Shown one piece after another: positions 1 to 6,552 of a stretch of 12,960 nucleotides of DNA (within the stretch, counting starts at the first letter, position 1; every line of letters begins with the position of its first letter). The DNA is from Candidatus Levyibacteriota bacterium. Lineage in GTDB: Bacteria > Patescibacteriota > Microgenomatia > Levybacterales > UBA12049. The translations under genes and the position numbers were made by a program. The stretch lies in the NCBI GenBank assembly GCA_023245475.1, contig JAHFKF010000036.1:1-12960 (forward strand), written 5' to 3'. The notes beneath the pieces were generated by a model, which did no database searches, was not told the DNA's origin, and saw only the letters and a list, made by a program, of their open reading frames with translations.

Positions 1-324
1 ATTGATTACTCGACCGAGCAATTGTTCAGAAACAGTGATTGTGAGACTCTTGCCAGTTGTTTTAACAGTGTCGCCTTCTTTGACGTCTTTGCCACCACTG
101 AGAAGAATAATTGATGCACTATCTTCGTCGAGGTTAAGAATGAATCCTGTACTACCATCATTAAATTCGATGATCTCTCCCATGAAGGCGTGAGTTAGTC
201 CTGATGCGCTAATAACACCGTCAGTATTTTTTTCGACACGACCCACATTTTGTGTTTTTGGGTCAGCAGTAAAGTTGCTAAGTCTTTTTTCTAAATTTTC
301 AATAATTGATTTATTATCGATCAT
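1..324 (-). CDS. atpA: F1 ATP synthase alpha subunit, N-terminal part (runs off the window)
   Basis: Alpha is the non-catalytic nucleotide-binding subunit of the F1 head and, with beta, forms the alpha3beta3 hexamer. Only the first 108 residues are present. They hold the short N-terminal helix (about residues 4-17), which in other bacteria docks onto delta. The beta-barrel 'crown' domain follows, recognisable from the pattern GVISASGL, GEIIEF, GFILNL and ending in LLGRVIN, just before the nucleotide-binding domain. The start is the ATG at 322-324 because the helix then has the usual family length; its first bases overlap the end of atpH by 11 nt, so translation is probably coupled. The P-loop and the rest of the gene lie outside the window, presumably followed by gamma, beta and epsilon genes. 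Identification is firm; nothing odd is seen in the visible part. Confidence 0.95.
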   Translation of the reverse strand, partial: MIDNKSIIENLEKRLSNFTADPKTQNVGRVEKNTDGVISASGLTHAFMGEIIEFNDGSTGFILNLDEDSASIILLSGGKDVKEGDTVKTTGKSLTITVSEQLLGRVIN

Positions 325-667
325 AGTTGCTAAGATAAGATATTATATCATGAAATGTTTTGTTTAGGTTGATCTGGAATTCACGATCATTGTCTATAAT
401 CTGAATACCATTGATCATTTCTGGATCAAGAACATAGATCATTTGTTTATCAGGAAATTGTGCCTGAAGCATTGCTTGGTCACTACTGCTTATTGCTTTT
501 GGTGATGTTACAATTACCTGCTTTTTCTTTTCTTCTTGTTTCAAAAGTGAAATGTATTGCTTAAGACTTTGACGGTTCATATGATCTGCGATCATGCTGA
601 CAAGTTCTGGATCTAAATGACCATCTTTATAACTTTGTGAGACGAGATTTCTTAATTTGTTTTTCAT
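314..667 (-). CDS. atpH: F1 ATP synthase delta subunit, short form
   Basis: Delta (OSCP in mitochondria) joins the peripheral stalk to the top of F1. The protein has only 117 residues against about 175-180 in E. coli. The C-terminal half fits the family: a beta strand VIVTSPKAISSSD (about 51-63), then a divergent version of the usual 'DPxLIGG...GDxxxD' end as LDPEMINGIQIIDND. The N-terminal part is a single stretch of about 45 helical residues instead of the six-helix bundle that normally grips the alpha N-terminus. It is not a frameshift remnant: the ATG at 665-667 comes one base after the atpF stop, and atpF is complete. Position between atpF and atpA supports the call. Short delta proteins of this type are, from memory, seen in other CPR bacteria; I cannot verify this here. 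Confidence 0.85.
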   Translation of the reverse strand: MKNKLRNLVSQSYKDGHLDPELVSMIADHMNRQSLKQYISLLKQEEKKKQVIVTSPKAISSSDQAMLQAQFPDKQMIYVLDPEMINGIQIIDNDREFQINLNKTFHDIISYLSNYDR

Positions 668-668
668 A

Positions 669-1166
669 TTATTTCTTTAACTTTTCAACTGCCTTTTTGA
701 CAATCTTACTTTGTTCTTCTTCTGTAAAGACAGAGTCCAGAGATTTTTTAAGTAGTGCAACTGAAAGTTCGGCAACATGTTTATTTAATTGTTCTTCTGC
801 ACGCTTTGTCTCTTGCGAGATTTGCTCTTTTGCTTCACTAATCATTTTATCAGTTTGTTTCTTTGTGGCTTCTTCAGCGGCTGAGATAATATCAACAGAT
901 TGCTCTTTGGCGTCTTTAAGAATTTGTGTTGCTGTACTTTGAGCTTTCTTAATTAATTCTTTTTCTGTTGCTTGGGCTTTCTCAAGAGCCTGTCGTGCTT
1001 CGTCAGTTTTGGTAATACTTTCTTTAATTAAGTCTTGACGTTCTTTAAATACCTTAAATAAAGGTTTATATAAAAACCTCTTTAAGATATACAAAATCAC
1101 CAGAAAGTTGACGATCTGTGCTGCAATTAATATTGGATCTACTCCAAATTGTTCAATAAGTTCCAT
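669..1166 (-). CDS. atpF: F0 ATP synthase b subunit
   Basis: The b subunit forms the peripheral stalk that holds F1 still against the rotating c ring. The 165-residue length is normal. One N-terminal membrane helix (about residues 9-30) is followed by the family motif RFLYKP (30-35) and then a long charged coiled coil rich in Lys, Glu, Gln and Ala to about residue 130. A short amphipathic C-terminal segment that contacts delta follows. There is a single b gene, so the stalk should be a homodimer, unlike the b/b' pair of cyanobacteria. It lies downstream of atpE but is separated from it by 123 bases that contain a long inverted repeat, and it is followed after one base by atpH. No strong Shine-Dalgarno sequence precedes the ATG, only a weak AGGT about 20 bases away. 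Lower expression than c is expected. Confidence 0.96.
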   Translation of the reverse strand: MELIEQFGVDPILIAAQIVNFLVILYILKRFLYKPLFKVFKERQDLIKESITKTDEARQALEKAQATEKELIKKAQSTATQILKDAKEQSVDIISAAEEATKKQTDKMISEAKEQISQETKRAEEQLNKHVAELSVALLKKSLDSVFTEEEQSKIVKKAVEKLKK

Positions 1167-1186
1167 AATTATGTAATACGATTTAC

Positions 1187-1268
1187 CTAAATCCTAATAT
1201 CTAAACAAAATCAAATAATATATATCAAGCGAGTTGATATTGTTTAGAATTTAGATATTAGAATTTAG
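1187..1268. repeat. 82-base inverted repeat between atpE and atpF
   Basis: Arms CTAAATCCTAATATCTAAA (1187-1205) and TTTAGATATTAGAATTTAG (1250-1268) are complementary at 18 of 19 positions. Between them lies a perfect 7-bp hairpin, ATATCAA (1222-1228) / TTGATAT (1234-1240), with a GCGAG loop. The right side also holds an 11-base direct repeat TTAGAATTTAG (1244-1254 and 1258-1268). The whole can fold into a long hairpin on either strand. There is no T run behind it on the minus strand, so it does not look like an intrinsic terminator. Either an RNA processing or stability element within the atp transcript, or a small palindromic repeat element inserted between the genes. Confidence 0.85.
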
Positions 1269-1289
1269 TATCTTGCTTAAGGCAAAATA

Positions 1290-1511
<222 letters not shown>

Positions 1512-1513
<2 letters not shown>

Positions 1514-2237
1514 AGTGTGCTTCTGCCTTATGTGATGTTGTCAGGATTGCCATAAAGGCCATAGTCAACATCGCAAAAATAGCTGCTTGTACCGTCCCGA
1601 TAAACAATTCGTAAATCATAATTGGAACCGGTATAAGAAAAAGAGAAAGCGCGGATGCTGAATGCAAGAGCACTTTTCCAACAAACACGTTTCCAAAGAG
1701 ACGGAACGAGAATGAGATAATTTTAGCAAATTCAAGGACAAGTTCCAAGAGGCCAATAAAAAGAAACAGTGGGTTCAGTGACACAAACCTTCCAATATAT
1801 TCTTTGATGCCTAATGTTCTGATACTCATAGAGTGTGTTGCAACAATTGATACCACCGCAAGTGCAAAGGTTACATTAAGATCCGTTGATGCACTTCTGA
1901 TGAGTGGCAATATCTCATGGCCTTCTTTAATTCCCATGCCGGTTAAAATTGGTGTCAATCCTGTCCAGTTGGCAAGAACGATAAATAAGAAGAAGCTCAT
2001 GACAAAGGGAAAGATCTTTTTTGTTCTCTCACCAGCAACTTGTTCTGTCATGCCATGGAAGGTTTCGATAACTAATTCAATAATTGTCTGGAAGAAGCCT
2101 GGAATGAGTGCATGGTGTTTATAGATAAAGTAAGTAAGACTAAAGAGAAGAATATCTACAAGAACAGTATCCAATACTGCATTGGTGATTCCAACTGAGC
2201 CGATATGAAAAAGTACGTCAGGTGCGAGTGATACCAT
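1512..2237 (-). CDS. atpB: F0 ATP synthase a subunit
   Basis: Subunit a provides the two proton half-channels against the c ring. The 241-residue protein has about five to six membrane segments. The essential arginine is Arg179 in FSFRLFGNVFVGK (the E. coli Arg210 region). Other family landmarks are STDLN at 117-121 on helix 3/4, the LNP segment at 154-156 and ELFIGTVQAAIFAML near the C-terminus with Glu210 and Gln217. The Met at 2235-2237 is taken as the start because no other start codon lies close upstream; there is no clear Shine-Dalgarno sequence except an AGG buried in the hairpin just upstream. It is first in the atp operon, with no atpI-like gene before it, and its own promoter lies in the 107-base gap after dnaE. 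Confidence 0.97.
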
Positions 2238-2241
2238 AACT

Positions 2242-2264
2242 AAAAAATACCTGCATCGCAGGCA
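2242..2264 (-). terminator. Hairpin plus T run between dnaE and atpB (terminator and/or 5' leader hairpin)
   Basis: On the minus strand TGCCTGC-GAT-GCAGGTA forms a 7-bp stem (one G.T pair) with a 3-base loop, followed at once by six T. By shape this is an intrinsic terminator for dnaE. But it ends only 4 bases before the atpB ATG, and the predicted atpB promoter would start transcription at its base, so it could equally be the 5' end of the atp mRNA. Confidence 0.6.
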
Positions 2265-2269
2265 AGTAC

Positions 2270-2298
2270 ATTTTAATTTGAATGGTTATGGAAGTCAA
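2270..2298 (-). promoter_or_regulatory. Promoter of the atp operon
   Basis: On the minus strand a -35 box TTGACT (2293-2298, five of six consensus bases) and a -10 box TAAAAT (2270-2275, five of six) are 17 bases apart. Transcription should start near 2263, at the first bases of the hairpin at 2248-2264, giving a leader of about 26 bases to the atpB ATG. Confidence 0.65.
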
Positions 2299-2307
2299 TA
2301 GGAACCG

Positions 2308-2351
2308 GAGGTGTGAAGCTATTCTCACCCGTAGGGTGTGAAGTTCACCTC
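2308..2351. repeat. Nested inverted and direct repeats at the dnaE 3' end
   Basis: GAGGTG (2308-2313) pairs with CACCTC (2346-2351). Inside lies a 5-bp hairpin CACCC-GTA-GGGTG (2326-2338). The nonamer GGTGTGAAG occurs twice (2310-2318 and 2335-2343). The structure covers the dnaE stop codon. No T run follows directly on the minus strand. Possibly a 3'-end stabilising fold; function not known. Confidence 0.45.
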
Positions 2352-5300
2352 GTAGGAGAAATGCGGTCAACGATGATTGCCTGTTTATCATCGCGCTTAT
2401 CAAGCCGGCCGTTGATGAGGACAACTCGATCTTGGATAAGGTACTCTTTGTACTGCGCGTAGACTTTGGGGAAAACGACTGCTTCAACCACAATTCCCTT
2501 CTCATTACTTAGATTGATAAATGCCATCTCACTGTTTGTTTTCTTGGTCATGATCTTTTTGACCATATCAACGATGCCACCAATGACAATTTGCGTTCCC
2601 TCATTTTCTTCTTCAAGTGTTTCTAGTTCATGAGTGATGTGCTTTTTTATCGTCGAAAGTTTATCTAGGTGAGGATGTGATGTCAGATAGAGACCTAAGA
2701 ATTCTTTTTCAAAGTTTAATTTTTCTTCATCGGTGAATTCTTCAATATCTCCAACAGTAAACGCAATATCGTTATCAGTAACCACGTCATTTTCTTCATC
2801 GCCAAAGAGCGAAGCCTGTCCTTCCGTGCTTTGTTTCTTAATTTGATTGATTTTGGCAACGACTTCAGGAAGGGCAATGAGCAGTGCGGCTCGTTTGCCA
2901 AACTTATCCATGGCACCAGACTTTACCAAACTTTCAAAGGTCTTCTTATTAACCGTTGAGAGATTAACTCGCATACAAAAGTCGGTAAAGCTTAAGAAGG
3001 GTTTATTACCACGGGCTTCAATGATATTTTCTACAACTGCTCCGCCGACGTTTTTAACAGCTGAGAATCCAAATCGTACTTTAGTCTTGTCTTCAATGGA
3101 GAAGTCTTTTTGTGATTTATTGATATCTGGTGGCAAGACTTGGATGCCGAGGCGTTTACATTCTGCAACGGCAAGAGCTACTTTTTCATTTTTAGCAGGG
3201 CCGGTTGTTCCTCGAGATTCAGCCGTAAGCAGCGCTGTCATGAATTCGACAGGGAAGTTTGCCTTAAGATACGCGGTACGAAAGGCAATCATTGCGTAGC
3301 AAGCAGCATGAGCTTTGTTGAAGCCATAGCCTGCAAACGGAGCGATCAGGTCATAGATCTCGCGAGCCTTTGCTGGAGACAAGCCATTTTTGATACATCC
3401 TGCCAAGAACAATTCCTCTTGTTTCTTCATTTCACTTGGAATCTTTTTACCCATGGCTTTTCGGAACTTGTCAGCATCAAGCCATGTGTAGCCAGCAAGT
3501 TTGATTGCGGTAAGAAGCACATCATCCTGAAAGGTTAACACACCGTATGATTCCTTCAAGATTTCTTTGAGATCTGGATGGGGAAATGAGATAAGAGACG
3601 GGTTTTGTTTACGGCGGACAAATTCCGGGATGTTTTGCATGGGCCCCGGGCGATACAAGGCAACCATCGCTTGCAGATCAAAGATGGAAGTTGGCTTGAG
3701 TTCCTTAATATAACGACGCATGCCAGACGACTCAAGCTGGAAAATACCTGTTGTCTCACCAAGCGAAAGAAGGGCATAGGTTTTTTTATCATTCAGATCA
3801 ACTGTGGTGAAGTCGATATCTTTATTTTGATTTGCTTTGATGAACTTGATGGTCTCTTCAATAATCGTTAAGTTACGAAGTCCCAAGAAATCCATCTTAA
3901 GAAGCCCAACGCCATCTTCGCCAACCGTATACATATCATATTGGGTCACGACCTTGTCTCCATTTGTTTCTCTTTGCAGTGGTACGTAATCAGTCAGGGT
4001 CTTATCAGAGATCACAACACCTGCGGCATGAACCGATGCATGACGAGCAACACCTTCAAGTTTCTTTGCAAGATCAATGAGGCGTTTTGTTTCAGGCTCT
4101 CCTAGATACGCCTGCTTTAGCTCGGGGCTTTGTTCCATTGCCATATCAAGCGTCATGGAATGTCCTTGCCAGCCTGGTGGGATCATTTTTGAAATTCGAT
4201 CTGGGGCTGAGTAGGGCATTCCAAGTACGCGGCCGACGTCTCTGACTGAACCTTTCGCTTCCATCGTTCCAAAGGTAATGATTTGAGCAACTTTATCCTT
4301 ACCATACTTTTGGGTGACATAGGCAATAACTTCTTCTCGTCTCGTGTCAGCAAAATCCAAATCAATATCTGGTGCTGATGGACGAAGTGGATTGAGAAAT
4401 CGTTCAAACGGCAAGCTGAAAAAAAATGGATCAACGTCAGTGATAAGAAGCACATAGGAAATAACAGATCCGGCAGCCGAACCTCGACCTGGTCCGACAG
4501 CAATGCCATGCTCTTTTGCCCAGACCACAAAGTCTGAAACCACGAGGAAGTAGGTCTCGTACTTTTTAGTGATAATAACGGTTAGTTCATAATCAATACG
4601 GTCTTTAATATAGTGAGCAGTCTCTTCATCAGTTGCATCTTTCTTCTTAGTTGGTGAATCCTTGAATTCCCGATAGCCCTCGGTAAATAATTCAGGGAAC
4701 TTTGTGAGAACGGGATAACGTTTCTTTGCACCTTCATACACTTGCTTTATCAAGTAATCGACTGGTGTTAAAGAATCCGGTACTTCAAAGATTGGCATGT
4801 GCCATTTGCCCAGTGTTATTTCTACATTACAACGTTCTGCAATTTTGACGGTATTCTCAAGCGCTTCAGGGACATCGGCAAAAAGTTTTGCCATTTCTTC
4901 AGGAGTTTTGATGTAGAAGTCAGGAGAGTCAATCATCGAAAGCTTTTTGCCATTATCAAGGAGTGTGGTCTGGGTCTGGATACAAAGTAGTGCTTCTTGC
5001 CCCTCTGCATCATCGGGTCTTGTGTAGTGATTGTCATTGGTTGCGACCACGGGAATGCCCAGCTTTTTAGAGAGTGACAGAAGCTTTGTATTTACTCCTT
5101 CTTGTGGTGGGACGTTGAGATGGTGCTGGATTTCAAAGAAGAAATTATTTTGGCCAAAGATATCATTAAGCTTAATTGCTCGTTTTTCGGCCTCTTCATC
5201 TTCTCCTCGAGTCATCGGCTCTGCGACGTAACCGTTAACACAAGCACTAAGGCAAATCAGCCCTTCTCTGTGTTTCTTGAGAAGTTCCAAGTCAGTTCGA

Positions 5301-5653
5301 GGTTTATAATAGTATCCCTCAAGCCAAGAGACTGAGACAATTCTCATCAAGTTGCGATAGCCTTCATCATTCTCAGCAAGCAAGATCAAATGATTGTAGT
5401 TTTTATCAACGCCAGCTTCTTTGTCATGCAGTGAACGTTTGGCGACATAGATCTCACAGCCAATAATTGGTTTGATGTCAGCAGCTTTGCAGGCACTATA
5501 AAACTTGATTGCTCCATACATGTTGCCATGATCCGTGATGGCAAGTGCTTTCATCCCCAGCTCTTTGGCATACGCAACCATGTTTTTTGTTTTCTGGAGA
5601 CCATCGAGGAGCGAGTATTCAGAATGATTATGAAGGTGAACGAAATCAGCCAT
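2345..5653 (-). CDS. dnaE: DNA polymerase III alpha subunit
   Basis: Replicative DNA polymerase, 1102 residues. It starts with a PHP domain (about 1-285) in which all nine metal-ligand positions known from Thermus look present: His8, His10, Asp17, His42, Glu67, His88, Cys138, Asp207 and His209. The C-family palm follows, with VGPGRGSAAGS (386-396), catalytic Asp429 and Asp431 in PDIDLDF, and the third aspartate Asp588 in KMDFLGL. The fingers region carries LYRPGPM (667-672). A helix-hairpin-helix-type segment follows at about 820-920. A beta-clamp binding motif QASLF is at 946-950, and an OB fold spans about 1020-1100. The protein ends right after the OB fold, so the E. coli-type tau-binding tail is missing, which is common outside proteobacteria. 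The ATG at 5651-5653 lies 11 bases after a perfect -10 box. Length and motifs indicate an intact gene. Confidence 0.98.
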   Translation of the reverse strand: MADFVHLHNHSEYSLLDGLQKTKNMVAYAKELGMKALAITDHGNMYGAIKFYSACKAADIKPIIGCEIYVAKRSLHDKEAGVDKNYNHLILLAENDEGYRNLMRIVSVSWLEGYYYKPRTDLELLKKHREGLICLSACVNGYVAEPMTRGEDEEAEKRAIKLNDIFGQNNFFFEIQHHLNVPPQEGVNTKLLSLSKKLGIPVVATNDNHYTRPDDAEGQEALLCIQTQTTLLDNGKKLSMIDSPDFYIKTPEEMAKLFADVPEALENTVKIAERCNVEITLGKWHMPIFEVPDSLTPVDYLIKQVYEGAKKRYPVLTKFPELFTEGYREFKDSPTKKKDATDEETAHYIKDRIDYELTVIITKKYETYFLVVSDFVVWAKEHGIAVGPGRGSAAGSVISYVLLITDVDPFFFSLPFERFLNPLRPSAPDIDLDFADTRREEVIAYVTQKYGKDKVAQIITFGTMEAKGSVRDVGRVLGMPYSAPDRISKMIPPGWQGHSMTLDMAMEQSPELKQAYLGEPETKRLIDLAKKLEGVARHASVHAAGVVISDKTLTDYVPLQRETNGDKVVTQYDMYTVGEDGVGLLKMDFLGLRNLTIIEETIKFIKANQNKDIDFTTVDLNDKKTYALLSLGETTGIFQLESSGMRRYIKELKPTSIFDLQAMVALYRPGPMQNIPEFVRRKQNPSLISFPHPDLKEILKESYGVLTFQDDVLLTAIKLAGYTWLDADKFRKAMGKKIPSEMKKQEELFLAGCIKNGLSPAKAREIYDLIAPFAGYGFNKAHAACYAMIAFRTAYLKANFPVEFMTALLTAESRGTTGPAKNEKVALAVAECKRLGIQVLPPDINKSQKDFSIEDKTKVRFGFSAVKNVGGAVVENIIEARGNKPFLSFTDFCMRVNLSTVNKKTFESLVKSGAMDKFGKRAALLIALPEVVAKINQIKKQSTEGQASLFGDEENDVVTDNDIAFTVGDIEEFTDEEKLNFEKEFLGLYLTSHPHLDKLSTIKKHITHELETLEEENEGTQIVIGGIVDMVKKIMTKKTNSEMAFINLSNEKGIVVEAVVFPKVYAQYKEYLIQDRVVLINGRLDKRDDKQAIIVDRISPTR

Positions 5654-5664
5654 GATGTCTAACT

Positions 5665-5693
5665 ATTATAAAGTGATAAATTCTTCTTGTCGA
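5665..5693 (-). promoter_or_regulatory. Promoter of dnaE
   Basis: On the minus strand TCGACA (5688-5693, five of six) and TATAAT (5665-5670, six of six) are separated by 17 bases. Only 11 bases lie between the -10 box and the dnaE ATG, so the mRNA leader would be about 4-6 bases with no room for a Shine-Dalgarno sequence. Confidence 0.7.
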
Positions 5694-5706
5694 GAGGAGG
5701 AAGTTA

Positions 5707-6462
5707 CTATTTAGGGATATAGAGCTGTGTTCTATTTCTCCCATTGTCTTTGGCTTGTAAGAGAGCATCTTTACTAACGCCTTGGAGAAATGCAGTTCTG
5801 TCCCCGCCTGTAAAGATTCCAGCCCCAATACTTGCTGTTACGATAGCTTGTGTTCCGCCTCGGCCGATTGAGAAAGGTGTGTCTGAAATTACTGTTCTGA
5901 TTTGTTCAGCTCTTTGGTAGAGTTTGCCTGAGTCAGAAAGTCCCGGCATCAGAATGGCAAATTCTTCTCCTCCCCATCTTGTTGCCACATCCGAGGTATC
6001 TTCAGTTCTGCGGTGATATACTCCTCCAGGCTTTACGATATTAATTTGTCTGACTTGGCTTGTGATGCGAAGTGCTGTTTGTACCAATACTTCATCACCA
6101 CCCGTGTGTCCAAACATTGTATTGAAAGCTTTGAAGTGATCTAAATCAATAAGAATAAGTCCTACAGGATCGTTTCCCGTGAGCTTTTCGTATTGTTCAT
6201 CAAACAATCTCCGGTTGCCGAGCTGTGTTAGTTGGTCTGTACGCGCATTATGATATTCACGATCACCCACGATATCACGGGTAAGAAGCGCTCTTGCCAC
6301 CATTGCATGTACGTCTTCCATGGTGAGGGCTCCTTGCTCTACTTGGGTATAGAGGGTACGGTGCCATCCTACATATCCGGCTTCTCTTGCAATTTCCATT
6401 GCTCGTCTTTTTTGACGTTCCTGTTCTTCAGGACTTGGGTAGCTATAATATTCTCTAGTCAT
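5707..6462 (-). CDS. Soluble GGDEF-domain protein, probable diguanylate cyclase
   Basis: A 251-residue protein with no membrane segment or recognisable sensor domain. Residues 1-70 are charged and helical. The GGDEF domain runs from about 71 to 250: TDQLTQLGNRR (75-85), the metal-binding DLDHFKAFN (106-114), GHTGGDEVL (118-126), the active loop GGEEF (164-168), TASIGAGIF (209-217) and a KDALLQAKDNGRN end (231-243). The signature is intact, so it should make c-di-GMP from two GTP. The product-inhibition motif RxxD five residues before GGEEF is broken: Asp158 is in place, but Asp155 sits where Arg belongs. About 16 extra residues (roughly 139-155) separate Arg138 from Asp158. An RTED at 152-155 is three residues out of register. 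It stands alone between dnaE and the gat operon. Catalytic activity is likely but not proven. Confidence 0.88.
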   Translation of the reverse strand: MTREYYSYPSPEEQERQKRRAMEIAREAGYVGWHRTLYTQVEQGALTMEDVHAMVARALLTRDIVGDREYHNARTDQLTQLGNRRLFDEQYEKLTGNDPVGLILIDLDHFKAFNTMFGHTGGDEVLVQTALRITSQVRQINIVKPGGVYHRRTEDTSDVATRWGGEEFAILMPGLSDSGKLYQRAEQIRTVISDTPFSIGRGGTQAIVTASIGAGIFTGGDRTAFLQGVSKDALLQAKDNGRNRTQLYIPK

Positions 6463-6473
6463 ACAGTTTGCTA

Positions 6474-6487
6474 TTTATAAGCTTATA
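6474..6487 (-). promoter_or_regulatory. Possible -10 box and 12-bp palindrome before the GGDEF gene
   Basis: TATAAA (6474-6479, minus strand) lies 11 bases before the GGDEF ATG, the same distance as the dnaE -10 box. It overlaps a perfect 12-bp palindrome TATAAGCTTATA (6476-6487). I could not find a good -35 box, so this is tentative; the palindrome could be an operator or chance in AT-rich DNA. Confidence 0.3.
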
Positions 6488-6552
6488 GTTTAACAAGAGG
6501 GATAATAGCAGAAAAGAAGAAAATAATCTAGAGAGAAGATGATGGTGGAAAC

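Noticed and set aside
314..667. Frameshifted or broken atpH
   Set aside because: Only one base separates its ATG from the atpF stop, and atpF is full length, so there is no room for a lost N-terminal part in another frame.
1187..1268. Intrinsic terminator after atpE
   Set aside because: The stem is AT-rich with no T run following it on the minus strand, and the next operon gene starts immediately after.
2847..3538. Plus-strand frames opposite dnaE
   Set aside because: They lie wholly within the conserved dnaE coding region and show no protein family features.
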